Positions 52,401-60,915 of a DNA stretch of 64,000 nucleotides are shown here, in pieces. A program made the translations under genes and the position numbers. The stretch lies in assembly GCA_026983835.1 (NCBI GenBank), contig JALSTH010000009.1:1-64000 (forward strand). The letters are read 5' to 3'. The notes beneath the pieces were generated by a model. The model was not told the origin of the DNA. It made no database searches and worked only from the letters and a program-made list of their open reading frames with translations. This DNA is from Candidatus Zixiibacteriota bacterium. GTDB lineage: Bacteria > Zixibacteria > MSB-5A5 > UM-FILTER-46-8. How positions within the stretch are numbered: position 1 is the first letter of the stretch; each line of letters opens with the position of its first letter.

Positions 52401-52725
52401 CGTCGATAGTGAAAATATACATTCTCTCGACAACTTCCTTTAAGTGCATAGCATGTCTTATCTTGCCTTTATACCAAGGTTCGATTTTAATGACATCGTA
52501 TTTATGGCAGAGCTTATCCAACGAAGCTACTCCGGTTGTAAAACCGGGTGAATCGACCTCGCCGATAGCAAGTTTGGGACAATCTTTTGTTATCCCAACC
52601 ACCATTTGGTTTGAAAGATATAAAGATCCGTCATCATCGGTAAGCACACTTCCCCGTGAACCTCTGGGGAATAGTAGCACGGCAAGCATAATAACCGCCG
52701 TTAAATACTTAAAGAACTTCCACAT
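49426..52725 (-). CDS. Secreted subtilisin-like protease with propeller repeats and T9SS-type sorting domain
   Basis: 1099 residues. Signal peptide (~1-25), then a ~110-residue prodomain. The S8 catalytic domain (~150-470) shows Asp179 (GISDTG), His251 (THGTHVAG) and Ser404 (GTSMASP). An Asp/Asn/Gly-rich insertion (~198-248: DLNGDGIFENYDE, DDDGNGYNDD) between Asp and His probably binds calcium. Residues ~620-1010 carry eight FG-GAP/VCBS-like repeats with a recurring GFP[VI] motif, likely an eight-bladed propeller. The C-terminus (YPNPFNAETNISYTLP...GIYFYKLKAGEK) is a type A sorting domain. It is thus exported and kept on or released from the surface to digest external protein. GGAGG precedes the ATG. 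Confidence 0.9.
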   Translation of the reverse strand: MWKFFKYLTAVIMLAVLLFPRGSRGSVLTDDDGSLYLSNQMVVGITKDCPKLAIGEVDSPGFTTGVASLDKLCHKYDVIKIEPWYKGKIRHAMHLKEVVERMYIFTIDDSKRDVRDLTGVFSKDNHLEYAELYSIPVPYYQPNDPNISQQWALEKINAYQAWDIIRGDTTKQVIIGISDTGIYYDHPDLEANMWINGPEDLNGDGIFENYDEFDGGDLNYYDDDGNGYNDDVVGYDFAEDDPDPEEDTPTHGTHVAGCASEVTDNEIGGAGIGFAAKLIAAKGANHNGVLTQVYQAITYSADMGASICNCSWGRGGSPNNWERNVVINAFLDGCLVIAAAGNDASGFHYYPATYDSVLSVAATDQNDVAAYFTNYGNWVDIDAPGVSIYSTWDHNSYIHLDGTSMASPITAGVAALVKAQDPSRGPQQISDILITTADSLSLYTANPDWIGLLGSGRVDAWAALAYFDMPYIRYIDSAVNIIDDDGDGILNPGESFTLTVAVQNMWADATNVNATLHSNENISVIDSTASFGDIPHNEQADNGSDPFTAEVNSNIPPGNIELTMEVTADGGYNTTLQLPIEVSLNQGGFPLSVDGNIEGHMAMINLDGNPGDEIVFGTSNDQIYVVKADGSTMSGFPVDVEGDIINGIAIGQVAGDSEPELVAATKSGNIYAINIDGTIVNGFPVNAGGSYYATPTLADIDGDGLMEIICPAFTDGKLYVYNGDGTAVSGFPIETGNHFYGSAAVGNIDNDGGNSLEIVAATLNGTLYAFNSDGSTVNGFPISVGSNIWVSPALGDLDYQNDDGKLEIAVGTQSGEVYAYNDDGSLLDGFPVNVGSTIKADPVIANVRYDCPGLEIVVATNGNNIYIIDKNGDVPAPYPIAIGGTVNSSPIIADVDNDGQKEILAAATDGKLYCLRAYGGSEVNFPIDTYGTITTSTPALGDIDGDNDLDIAVGLRQSEDNLVVIDYKKPISLHPEDWICYGYNIQRIHNWLGITVGVDDGTPDELPATFDLSQNYPNPFNAETNISYTLPFDAPVSFTIYNLTGKRVVQLVNAYQKAGKYNITWNGTNSRGISVSSGIYFYKLKAGEKTALRKMVLLK

Positions 52726-53073
52726 AAAATATCCTCCTGTTATTTTTTATAAAATTTTGATGTGATGAATTAGCAAAGCAATACCCACAACATTTTGGAG
52801 AGGGCTCATTAACATTTAATATGCTAAATAATCCGAGAAAAATCAATTGCTTCGGCACCATAACCAACTCGGAGTTACTTAAGAATAACAGTATCCTTTA
52901 ATTATGCTGTTTGGTTATCTATAAATATCGTTTTTTTCAAAAGTCGATTCAAGAAATAACTACCTAATTATTACTACTTCTTAACTATAAGCTTAAAAAT
53001 TAACAAAATTTAGGCGAAATTAATTAAATAATGGAAAAATATCGTGGATAGAGTTTTATGAGAAGTGGAAAAT
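52726..53073. other. AT-rich intergenic region with no gene seen
   Basis: 348 bp between the subtilase start and the aldolase stop, both on the minus strand. It holds the subtilase AGGAGG site. Otherwise it is AT-rich with stops in all frames. I could not identify a convincing promoter pair, a hairpin terminator for the aldolase gene, or an RNA. Confidence 0.5.
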
Positions 53074-53757
53074 TTAATCCCCGCAGGTTCCACAACCGGT
53101 GCAAGAGCTATTATCTATACGATGGGGAAAAGCTATTTTGCGTAATCTTTCAAGCTCTTCGGCAGTCAAATTTCGTGTATTCCCCAATTGCCTTGCAGTT
53201 AAAGTTACCTTTGCCGCATATTCAATTTTCTCCATTTTGTAAAAGGCTTCCTGAAGGGTGCGCCCGATTGTAATAGCTCCATGGCGATCGAGCAATAATG
53301 CATCGTGATTGGTGATTAATTCTTTTACCACAGAAGCTCCCTCCGCTGTTGAGGGAGTAGCATAGCGGGTTGTTGGGACCTCTCCCATAGTCATTACGAT
53401 TTCCGGTATGACGCACCCGGCAAGTGAAATTCCGGCTATTGTGAAACCGGTAGCTATGGGTGGGTGAGCGTGAACAACTGCTTTTACATCGGCTCGGCAA
53501 TTGTAAATCGCAAGGTGCATAGGTGTTTCGGAGGAAACATTTCCGTCCCCCGATAATTTATTACCTGATAAATCCGCATAGATAATATCCGTAGGCTCGA
53601 GTTCACCCAAACAGGTTCCCGAAGCGGTAATGAGAATTCGATCCTCGGCGATGCGGAACGATATATTTCCATCCGTAGCGGCGGAAAGTCCTCTTTCGTA
53701 TAGGAGCTTTCCTATCTCGATTATTTCCCTTCTTATTCTCCAGTCATTAGCTATCAT
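53074..53757 (-). CDS. Class II aldolase/adducin-family protein with cysteine-rich tail
   Basis: 227 residues. The fold of L-fuculose-1-phosphate aldolase is clear: 'GLSAATDGNISFRI', 'SSETPMHLAIY' (catalytic Glu), zinc ligands in 'VVHAHPPIATGF' and in 'LLDRHGAITIG'. It should perform aldol cleavage of a phosphorylated sugar, or a related dehydratase or epimerase reaction (MtnB, AraD are relatives). Unusual is the C-terminal extension SSCTGCGTCGD, with three cysteines spaced CxxCxxC. That could bind metal or act in redox control; ordinary family members lack it. It is a single gene with a divergent neighbour, gyrA. Confidence 0.85.
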   Translation of the reverse strand: MIANDWRIRREIIEIGKLLYERGLSAATDGNISFRIAEDRILITASGTCLGELEPTDIIYADLSGNKLSGDGNVSSETPMHLAIYNCRADVKAVVHAHPPIATGFTIAGISLAGCVIPEIVMTMGEVPTTRYATPSTAEGASVVKELITNHDALLLDRHGAITIGRTLQEAFYKMEKIEYAAKVTLTARQLGNTRNLTAEELERLRKIAFPHRIDNSSCTGCGTCGD

Positions 53758-53916
53758 AATAAATTTATATAATCGGTTTCCATTAGAAATTGAATGGTAT
53801 CGAGTCGTTTTTTCCGAATTTTAAATCTCTCAAGAATCATAAACAATGATGGTAAGTTTAGCAATAATTAAACGCGGGATTAAAATATACCATTCAAGCT
53901 TTAATTTCATTAATTG

Positions 53917-53945
53917 TTGTAATCGGGGATTATATTTATTATAAT
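53917..53945 (+). promoter_or_regulatory. Predicted gyrA promoter
   Basis: TTGTAA (53917-53922), 17 bp spacer, TATAAT (53940-53945), 33 bp before the gyrA start codon. It may drive the plus-strand run of genes that begins with gyrA. Confidence 0.5.
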
Positions 53946-53978
53946 TATTCTTGTATAGATAATGTGGGAGAGAGTTAA

Positions 53979-56411
53979 ATGACGATGGAACACCAAAAAA
54001 TATTGGCTGTGCCTATTGAGGACGAAATGAAGTCCTCTTATATAGATTATTCGATGTCGGTGATAACGAGCCGAGCTCTGCCAGATATACGGGATGGGCT
54101 TAAGCCGTCGAATAGGCGAATATTGGTTGCGATGAACGACCTTAAGCTAACCCCGGGGAGGCCACACCGCAAATGCGCTAAAATATGCGGTGATACTTCA
54201 GGTAATTATCATCCTCACGGCGAGCAGGTCATCTACCCGACATTGGTTCGGATGGCTCAGGATTTCAATATGAGATATCCGCTTATCGATGGCCAGGGGA
54301 ATTTCGGTTCGATAGACGGTGATGCCGCTGCGGCTATGCGATATACGGAGGCAAGGCTTACGCCGTTGGCGATGGAGATGATCGCCGATATCGATAAAGA
54401 TACCGTTAATTTTGTATCGAATTATGATGAAACCCGTAAAGAGCCGACAGTTCTTCCTTCAAAATTCCCGAATCTTATTTGTAATGGTGCTTCGGGCATT
54501 GCGGTTGGAATGGCTACTAATATGCCGCCTCATAACTTAGGAGAAGTGGCAGATGCTATCGCTTCTCTAATAGATAATCCCGAAATCACCGATTTGGAGC
54601 TGATGGGTATTATAACGGGTCCCGATTTTCCCACCGGCGGAATTATATTAGGAAGAAGAGGAATAACGGAAGCTTATACTACCGGGAGGGGGAAGATAAC
54701 CCTTCGTGCCAGAGCAAGTATAGAGCGGAATAAAAACGGTAAAAGCAGTATTATCGTTTCGGAGATACCTTTTCAGGTGAATAAATCCAATCTACTGGAG
54801 CGAATCGCTATTTTGGTCCGCGAAAAACATATTCAGGGGATATCCGATTTACGCGATGAGAGCGATCGCGATGGGATGCGTATCGTTATCGATCTCCGCC
54901 GTGATTCTCAACCCGAGGTAGTCCTAAATCAGCTTTACAAAATGACTCAGATGCAAACCACTTTTGGGGCTATTCTATTGGCGTTGGTCGATGGTATCCC
55001 GAGGGTGGTTAATTTACGAATAATACTTGAAAAGTTTATCGAGCATCGTCATATCGTCATCACCCGTCGAACGAAATATGAATTGGAAAAAGCGGAAAAA
55101 AGGGCACATATACTTGAAGGCTATCGGATAGCATTGGATAATATCGATGCGGTGATTGAGCTTATCAAAAAATCAAAAGATGTGTCTGAAGCAAAAGAAG
55201 GTTTGATAAGTCAATTCAAGCTTACCGCCGTCCAAGCCCAAGCGATTTTGGATATGCGCCTCCAAAGGTTAACCGGTTTGGAGCGGAAAAAGATAGAAGA
55301 TGAATATAAAGAACTGATTAAGCAGATAGCAAACCTCAAAGATATCCTAGACAGCAGACCGCGTCGTATGGCTATTATTAAGGATGAAATTATGGAACTT
55401 AAGAGTAAATATGCTGATGAAAGGCGCACGCTGGTTATTGATGAGGAAGGCGAGGATTTTTCCATCGAGGATTTGATAGCGGATGAGGATATGGTGATTA
55501 CCATATCTCACACAGGTTATATTAAGCGACTTTCGGTTTCCTCTTACAGGAAACAAAACAGGGGTGGAAGGGGCGTTATGGGTATGGATACCAAAACGGA
55601 GGATTTTGTCGAGCATATATTTATAGCTTCCACTCACCATTATATACTGTTTTTCACCGATAAAGGAAAATGCTATTGGCTCAAGGTCCACGAAATTCCT
55701 CAGGGGGGAAGATTGGCAAAGGGTAAATCGATAGCAAACCTTTTAGCGATGGATAAGGATGAATCGGTTGCTGCCTTCGTCCCTGTCCGTTCGTTCGAGG
55801 ACGGTGAATATATCGTAATGGCGACTTGGAAGGGAATTATCAAAAAGTCCCCGCTAAAAGCGTTTTCCAATCCGAGAAAAGTTGGAATTATTGCTATGAA
55901 TATACCTGAAGGCGATAAACTCATCGAAGCGGGGCTTACCGATGGGAACTATGATATTATTTTGGCGACTCGAAACGGATTGGCGATCAGGTTCCATGAA
56001 AATGTTGTCCGCTCAATGGGTAGAACCGCTTATGGTGTCAGGGGGATAAGATTATCGAAAGATGATATTTGTATCGGGATGGTCGTGGTTAAACGGGAAG
56101 GGACGCTTCTTACGGTTTGCGAAAATGGTTTTGGCAAGCGTTCCAATATATCCGATTATCGGATTACGAACAGGGGGGGGAAGGGGGTTATAAATATCAA
56201 AACGACGGAGAGGAATGGTAAGGTTATCGTTGTTAAGGAAGTTGTTGATTCCGATGATTTGATGTTGATTTCGAAAAACGGGATTCTCGTTCGTATATCG
56301 GTAAAGGATATAAGCACCATAGGGCGTAATACTCAGGGAGTAAAATTAATGAACCTTGGGGAAGGGGACCGTCTTATCGATGTTGCTCGGGTAGCTTCGG
56401 GAGATAAATAG
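53979..56411 (+). CDS. gyrA: DNA gyrase subunit A
   Basis: 810 residues. Breakage-reunion domain opens '[23 protein letters not shown]', with catalytic Arg121-Tyr122 in [11 protein letters not shown]. The C-terminal beta-pinwheel contains a GyrA box, QNRGGRG, so this is gyrase rather than topoisomerase IV. Numbering matches E. coli, which lets the quinolone region be read directly: [10 protein letters not shown], so position 83 is Gln (usually Ser) and 87 is Pro (usually Asp or Glu). With GyrB it introduces negative supercoils; gyrB is not in the window. GGGAGAG precedes the ATG. Confidence 0.97.
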   Translation: MTMEHQKILAVPIEDEMKSSYIDYSMSVITSRALPDIRDGLKPSNRRILVAMNDLKLTPGRPHRKCAKICGDTSGNYHPHGEQVIYPTLVRMAQDFNMRYPLIDGQGNFGSIDGDAAAAMRYTEARLTPLAMEMIADIDKDTVNFVSNYDETRKEPTVLPSKFPNLICNGASGIAVGMATNMPPHNLGEVADAIASLIDNPEITDLELMGIITGPDFPTGGIILGRRGITEAYTTGRGKITLRARASIERNKNGKSSIIVSEIPFQVNKSNLLERIAILVREKHIQGISDLRDESDRDGMRIVIDLRRDSQPEVVLNQLYKMTQMQTTFGAILLALVDGIPRVVNLRIILEKFIEHRHIVITRRTKYELEKAEKRAHILEGYRIALDNIDAVIELIKKSKDVSEAKEGLISQFKLTAVQAQAILDMRLQRLTGLERKKIEDEYKELIKQIANLKDILDSRPRRMAIIKDEIMELKSKYADERRTLVIDEEGEDFSIEDLIADEDMVITISHTGYIKRLSVSSYRKQNRGGRGVMGMDTKTEDFVEHIFIASTHHYILFFTDKGKCYWLKVHEIPQGGRLAKGKSIANLLAMDKDESVAAFVPVRSFEDGEYIVMATWKGIIKKSPLKAFSNPRKVGIIAMNIPEGDKLIEAGLTDGNYDIILATRNGLAIRFHENVVRSMGRTAYGVRGIRLSKDDICIGMVVVKREGTLLTVCENGFGKRSNISDYRITNRGGKGVINIKTTERNGKVIVVKEVVDSDDLMLISKNGILVRISVKDISTIGRNTQGVKLMNLGEGDRLIDVARVASGDK

Positions 56412-56419
56412 GGGGATGT

Positions 56420-56860
56420 TTGTTTACCGTAAGGGAAAGCCGATTTATAATACTTTTGGCGGTAATTTTGTTCATCGGAACGGCTGTTAATCTTTATCTG
56501 CGATTGCAGACAAGTGGTGAATTAAATCCATCCGATTTGATAAAAAACAAATCCTTTTATAGTAATTATGGCGGGGGAAAATATATCCCCGAACCAAAAC
56601 AGGATTATCCCCAAAATAATCGGGGGGATTCTGTAAAAATTGAATTACCTTCGGATAATCATAGTAAAATAAATATAAATTCGGCTTCAATCGAGGAACT
56701 AATTTCAATAAAGGGGATAGGTCCCGTTTTGGCCGAGCGGATAGATGAGTATCGGAGGGTAAATGGCAAATTCAAGGGTGCCGATGATTTGCTGAAAGTT
56801 CGAGGAATCGGACCCAAGAATGTTCAAAAATTCTTGCCTTTTATCGATTTTAATGAATGA
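56420..56860 (+). CDS. ComEA-like helix-hairpin-helix protein
   Basis: 146 residues. One N-terminal membrane helix (~9-27), a polar linker, then a ComEA domain with two HhH motifs: 'ININSASIEELISIKGIGPVLAERIDEYRR' and 'GADDLLKVRGIGPKNVQKFLPFI'. ComEA-type proteins bind incoming double-stranded DNA outside the inner membrane during natural transformation. The start is TTG at 56420 behind a G-rich site (AGGGGGA); an alternative ATG is in another frame. It lies 8 bp after gyrA and overlaps the start of the PilM-like gene by 8 bp. Confidence 0.85.
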   Translation: MFTVRESRFIILLAVILFIGTAVNLYLRLQTSGELNPSDLIKNKSFYSNYGGGKYIPEPKQDYPQNNRGDSVKIELPSDNHSKININSASIEELISIKGIGPVLAERIDEYRRVNGKFKGADDLLKVRGIGPKNVQKFLPFIDFNE

Positions 56861-57842
56861 TGGCGAATATGCGGGAGATTATTTGAATTCCAAAACGGAC
56901 AACTACTTGGAAAAGCGCTCTATCGGAGTTTCATTCACTGAAAAAGCATCATACTCCATCGAACTTAAAAAACTGGATGGAAGATTGCTTTTGGCTGGAT
57001 TCTCTTATAGGTCGCTTAACTCCAACAACGAGGATGAATCCCCATCGACAATTAGGGGAAACAATATCCGAGCCATTATTTCGAGGGCAAAAAAGGAGCA
57101 TATATCGACTATGTTTTGTATTCCGGAAAACCATATTTTCGCCAAAAGAATTGAGTTAAAATATCCTGCCCTTGAGAAATATTCCCACCAACCAAGCTGG
57201 ATTTTAAAGCAGCATTTTCGGGGAATAAAAACGAAACTGTTTTTGGGTATTTATAAAATAAGTGAGGATTCTCAAAGGGGAACCTTGTATTCCGCCGTTG
57301 CCTACCCAAATTCAATAATAGAAGCTTTCCGTTTATGCGGGGTTGACTATGGCGGCGTTTTCCCGATCATAGCGGAGAGCATCGCCTTTTATAAGGCTTT
57401 GGATTTCTCCTTAAATTTGCGAACTGATGCTCCGTTGTTATTTTTAAAGACTAATGGGAATATTTTTCCTTTTGTATTTATTAAAAATGGGATTTTCGCC
57501 GATTGCGGTGTATTTCGGTTGGGGAACGGAGCGGAGGCTTTAGAGGAATTGCTCATAGACATCAAAACCAAACTATATTATTTGTTCGGCGATGGATCAA
57601 GGTTTGATAAATGTTCGATATTGATAGGGGGGGAAGTGGAGGAACACTCGCCGTTGCTCAACAGGATTAAAACCGAGATAACCCCGAAAACAAATTTATT
57701 CCGACCCATTGATGGTTTGGAGATATCGGATAGAAAATACCGTAGAGATGACCTCTTGAACAATCAGCACCATTATATATCAGCATTTGGTGCGGCGCTG
57801 TACGGGCTTGATAATTTCGCAGACGGCAAATCCGATAGGTAA
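56853..57842 (+). CDS. PilM-like actin-fold protein
   Basis: 329 residues from the ATG at 56853, which overlaps the ComEA stop by 8 bp. The chain has a segmented alpha/beta pattern like PilM/GspL: an N-terminal region ~17-150, 'SILIGGEVEEHSPLLNRIK' (phosphate-2/adenosine-type loop, ~252-270) and the C-terminal 'HYISAFGAALYGLDN' that commonly ends PilM-like proteins. Classical nucleotide-binding Asp residues are not clear, so it may be a non-ATPase relative. Together with the ComEA-like protein it suggests a type IV pilus or DNA-uptake role, but other pilus genes are not here. Confidence 0.5.
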   Translation: MNDGEYAGDYLNSKTDNYLEKRSIGVSFTEKASYSIELKKLDGRLLLAGFSYRSLNSNNEDESPSTIRGNNIRAIISRAKKEHISTMFCIPENHIFAKRIELKYPALEKYSHQPSWILKQHFRGIKTKLFLGIYKISEDSQRGTLYSAVAYPNSIIEAFRLCGVDYGGVFPIIAESIAFYKALDFSLNLRTDAPLLFLKTNGNIFPFVFIKNGIFADCGVFRLGNGAEALEELLIDIKTKLYYLFGDGSRFDKCSILIGGEVEEHSPLLNRIKTEITPKTNLFRPIDGLEISDRKYRRDDLLNNQHHYISAFGAALYGLDNFADGKSDR

Positions 57843-57848
57843 TGCGCT

Positions 57849-58406
57849 ATGGCGGTTCATATAACGGGAGGAGATTTTGGCGGGCGAAGGTTGGAAACAT
57901 TATCGGGATTATCGGCAAGACCTACTTCCTCTTCGGTTCGGAAAGCTATTTTCAGTATTTTGGGGGGAAGTATTATCGGAGCGAAGGTAATCGATTTCTT
58001 TTGCGCCGGCGGAACTCTTGGAATTGAAGCTTTATCTCAGGGGGCGGAAAGTTGCTGTTTTGTGGAGAATGGATATAAAGCGATTCGTGTCCTAAAAAAA
58101 AACATCGAAAACCTTCAGCTTTGGGAAAGCAGCGAATTATTGGCTATGAATGTCCTTTCTTCAATTAGGGTATTGGAAAAAAAAGGGGAGGGCTTCGATA
58201 TACTTTTTGCCGATCCGCCATACGGAAAGCCATTGGCTCTGCCGCTGATAAATAGGATTCAAACTTCCAATATTCTCAACGAAGGGGCAATAATGGTTTT
58301 GGAAATTTCCTCCCGTAATAAAATCAGGTTTCCCGCTTCGATTGAGGTAATAAAATCGAGGGTCTCCGGTGATACGGCGATACACTTTATTTCCTTTGAC
58401 AGCTAA
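57849..58406 (+). CDS. rsmD: 16S rRNA (guanine966-N2)-methyltransferase
   Basis: 185 residues. 'VHITGGDFGGRRLETLSG' and 'ARPTSSSVRKAIFSIL' are the typical RsmD opening. The SAM site is 'VIDFFCAGGTLGIEALS' and the catalytic motif is DPPY in 'FDILFADPPYGKPLAL'. It methylates G966 of 16S rRNA. It lies 6 bp after the PilM-like gene and 30 bp before coaD, the common rsmD-coaD pairing. Confidence 0.93.
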   Translation: MAVHITGGDFGGRRLETLSGLSARPTSSSVRKAIFSILGGSIIGAKVIDFFCAGGTLGIEALSQGAESCCFVENGYKAIRVLKKNIENLQLWESSELLAMNVLSSIRVLEKKGEGFDILFADPPYGKPLALPLINRIQTSNILNEGAIMVLEISSRNKIRFPASIEVIKSRVSGDTAIHFISFDS

Positions 58407-58436
58407 AAATGTTTATACTATTTTATTGTTGAGAAT

Positions 58437-58949
58437 ATGAGTATAAAATTTGAAAGAAAAGCAGCACTTTATCCGGGGAGTTTCGATCCGATAACCAACG
58501 GGCATTTGGATATTATTAAACGGGCGTTGAATATATTTGATTATTTAGTGATAGCGGTTGCGGTTAATACGGATAAAAAAACCCTGTTTACCAAAGAAGA
58601 GAGGATCGAATTGATTACCGGTGCTGTTCGGGATTTGGACGGCGTAGAGGTTACGAGTTTTACCGGCTTGACCGCCGAATTCGCCAAAAGCAAAGGCGTC
58701 AAAGCCATTGTCAGGGGCTTGAGGATGGTTTCCGATTTTGAGTATGAATTTCAGATGGCATTGATGAATAGAAAACTTATGCCGGAAGCGGATACGATTT
58801 TCCTGATGCCTTCCGAGAAATACACCTACCTTTCATCATCGTTGATAAAGGACATCGGGAAATATAACGGAAAAATAGAATGCTTTCTCCCTCCAAATGT
58901 TGTGGAGGCTTTGGGTAAAAAGTTTCAGATAAAAAACTATCGGGGTTGA
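58437..58949 (+). CDS. coaD: Phosphopantetheine adenylyltransferase
   Basis: 170 residues. The nucleotidyltransferase signature 'ALYPGSFDPITNGHLDII' (TxGH-type) and 'YLSSSLIKDIGKYNG' (SSxIK-type ATP site) are present, with 'RGLRMVSDFEYEFQMALMNRKL' for pantetheine binding. It makes dephospho-CoA from 4'-phosphopantetheine and ATP, the rate-limiting late step of CoA synthesis. It overlaps or abuts the next gene, depending on its start. Confidence 0.96.
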   Translation: MSIKFERKAALYPGSFDPITNGHLDIIKRALNIFDYLVIAVAVNTDKKTLFTKEERIELITGAVRDLDGVEVTSFTGLTAEFAKSKGVKAIVRGLRMVSDFEYEFQMALMNRKLMPEADTIFLMPSEKYTYLSSSLIKDIGKYNGKIECFLPPNVVEALGKKFQIKNYRG

Positions 58950-58951
58950 TT

Positions 58952-60283
58952 ATGCTTTATAAAGAACAGATAATGAAGGTCCTTGACGGAATGATAGGGG
59001 GATTTAAGGCCGCTAAGGGGGAGCTTGTTTTAATAGAGGAGGATTTGAACTTAACTCGTTTTGCGGAGTCTGCAATTATTCAGAATATCTCGCGCTATGA
59101 TAGGACAATGTTTGTGCGCGCTGTGGCTGATAAGAGGGTCGGTGTGGCGGTAACGAATCAATTGGATACCGATGGCATTCTCAAAGCTATTAAAGCCGCT
59201 GAGGAGATAGCCTTGATGCAGAACCCCGACCCCGATTTTCCCGACTTGGCGAAATATCCAACTGTTGAGGGATCGAAAAAGGCATATTATAAAGATACCG
59301 CCGAATTGTCTCCTAACAAGCGGGCTGAGGAAGCTAAAGAATGCGCAAAAAAATCCGCACCCCAAAATCTTAAGGCAACCGGGGCTTATCAATCGAATGT
59401 GAAAACAACGGCTGTTGCCAACACCGAAGGGACCCGCCAATTTTTCACCGAAACGAGCGCTTGGCTGACGCTGACTGTCTCCGGCAAGAACTCGGTTTCC
59501 GGTTGGGCACAATCTTTCTCCCGAAATTCAAAAGATATCGATGGAAACGGGGTCGCTGAAACAGCGGTCGGCAAGGCGATGTTATCGGCAAAGAAAGTTA
59601 AAATGCCGCCGGGCGAATATACCGTTATACTCGAACCGGCTGCGGTAGCCGATATGGTTTTATTTTTAGGTTTTTTAGGTTTCGGAGCAAAGACACTTCT
59701 CTCACACAGATCATTTATGGCAGGGAAAATCGGACAAAAGATAACCGGCGATAATATCACTATAATCGAGGATCCGTTTAATTCGAGGATTAACGCTATG
59801 CCTTTCGATTATGAGGGAGTTCCGAAGAAAAAGGTTCCTTTGATTGAAAACGGTATTGCCAAGGGAGTAGTCAGCAATAGGTACTATGCCGCAAAGCTTG
59901 GAATAAAATCGACGGGGAACGCTTTACCCCCGAATAACAATTATGGTCCCTACCCAAAGGCGATGGTAATGAAAGGGGGAAATTCTTCCATAGATAAAAT
60001 GATTGCTTCCACGAAGAAAGGTATCTTGATTACTCATTGGTGGTATATCAATTTCCTAAATCCGATGAAAACGCAAATTACCGGCACATCTATTGATGGA
60101 ACTATGCTTATTGAGGATGGAAAGGTAGTATCCGGTGTCGATGATATGAGAATGGGGCAATCGATTTTAGAGGCTTTTTCCAATGTGGAAGCCCTTTCCT
60201 CCGAATTGACGCTTTGTCCGAAATACGGCGCCTTGATGCTCATCCCCTCATTAAAGATCCACAATTTTAATTTTATGGGGTAG
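58952..60283 (+). CDS. TldD/PmbA-family protein, TldE-like
   Basis: 443 residues from the ATG at 58952, which sits just after the coaD stop with GGGG upstream; a TTG six bases earlier is less likely. The family outline is present: 'ESAIIQNISRYDRTMFVRAVADKRVGVAVTNQLD' near the N-terminus, 'VILEPAAVADMVLFLGFLGFGAKTLLSHRSFMAGKIGQKI' in the middle, and 'GVVSNRYYAAKLGIKSTGN'. The HExxxH zinc motif of TldD is absent; the site reads LSHRSFMAGK. This fits TldE, the non-catalytic half of the TldD/E protease that processes peptides such as microcins. No TldD gene is adjacent. Confidence 0.82.
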   Translation: MLYKEQIMKVLDGMIGGFKAAKGELVLIEEDLNLTRFAESAIIQNISRYDRTMFVRAVADKRVGVAVTNQLDTDGILKAIKAAEEIALMQNPDPDFPDLAKYPTVEGSKKAYYKDTAELSPNKRAEEAKECAKKSAPQNLKATGAYQSNVKTTAVANTEGTRQFFTETSAWLTLTVSGKNSVSGWAQSFSRNSKDIDGNGVAETAVGKAMLSAKKVKMPPGEYTVILEPAAVADMVLFLGFLGFGAKTLLSHRSFMAGKIGQKITGDNITIIEDPFNSRINAMPFDYEGVPKKKVPLIENGIAKGVVSNRYYAAKLGIKSTGNALPPNNNYGPYPKAMVMKGGNSSIDKMIASTKKGILITHWWYINFLNPMKTQITGTSIDGTMLIEDGKVVSGVDDMRMGQSILEAFSNVEALSSELTLCPKYGALMLIPSLKIHNFNFMG

Positions 60284-60907
60284 ATGAAAACATTATTTTT
60301 GATCCCCCTTTTGGTTTTAATCGGCGTTGTTCAAAGTATCTCTTCTCCTATGCTTTTACAATTGGATGCTGCATATCGCCCGCAGGTAAAAACATCGAGG
60401 ATAGATTACCCCTATTTATCCGCTTGGGAGGGATTTGTGGACATACCTTCTTTCGGGTTGAGGACAGCAACAAACATTCATAACGAATGGTATCTCGCAG
60501 TTTATTACCGTTATTTGCATAAATCCGATGGAATCGATGGTGGGAATAATATCTCCCTTGATCGTCAAATTATCACTGTTGGACCATATTACCGTTCGCC
60601 TACAACGGAGAGCGGGAGTTTTTTTATAAACCTATATTTGGGTATAGGAGTGGCATTGTCCGATTTTGAGATGGATATCGGGGGGAAGACGGATAAATTA
60701 TCAGGTAATTATATATCGCTGATTTTTGGATTGGAGTTTGAGAAGAATATTTTCGGCGATTTCAGTTTGCTGAGCCGTCTTAATTATAGTATGATTAATT
60801 CTAAATTAAAGGGTGATATCGGCGAGCAGGGAATTCCCATTGAAATTACCTTAAAGAATTCCGGGCTTGATATTGCTTTGGGTATTGGATATAAGTTTGA
60901 GATATAG
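60284..60907 (+). CDS. Small outer-membrane beta-barrel protein
   Basis: 207 residues. A signal peptide (~1-20) precedes a chain of alternating strands rich in Tyr ('WYLAVYYRYLHKSDG', 'FINLYLGIGVALSDFEMD', 'SLLSRLNYSMINSKLKGD', 'LDIALGIGYKFEI'), about eight strands, in the manner of OmpW/OmpA-like small barrels. The function is unknown. Its ATG directly abuts the TAG of the TldE-like gene and it is followed 8 bp later by the Tat-signal protein, so the three are co-transcribed. Confidence 0.7.
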   Translation: MKTLFLIPLLVLIGVVQSISSPMLLQLDAAYRPQVKTSRIDYPYLSAWEGFVDIPSFGLRTATNIHNEWYLAVYYRYLHKSDGIDGGNNISLDRQIITVGPYYRSPTTESGSFFINLYLGIGVALSDFEMDIGGKTDKLSGNYISLIFGLEFEKNIFGDFSLLSRLNYSMINSKLKGDIGEQGIPIEITLKNSGLDIALGIGYKFEI

Positions 60908-60915
60908 GAGATAGG

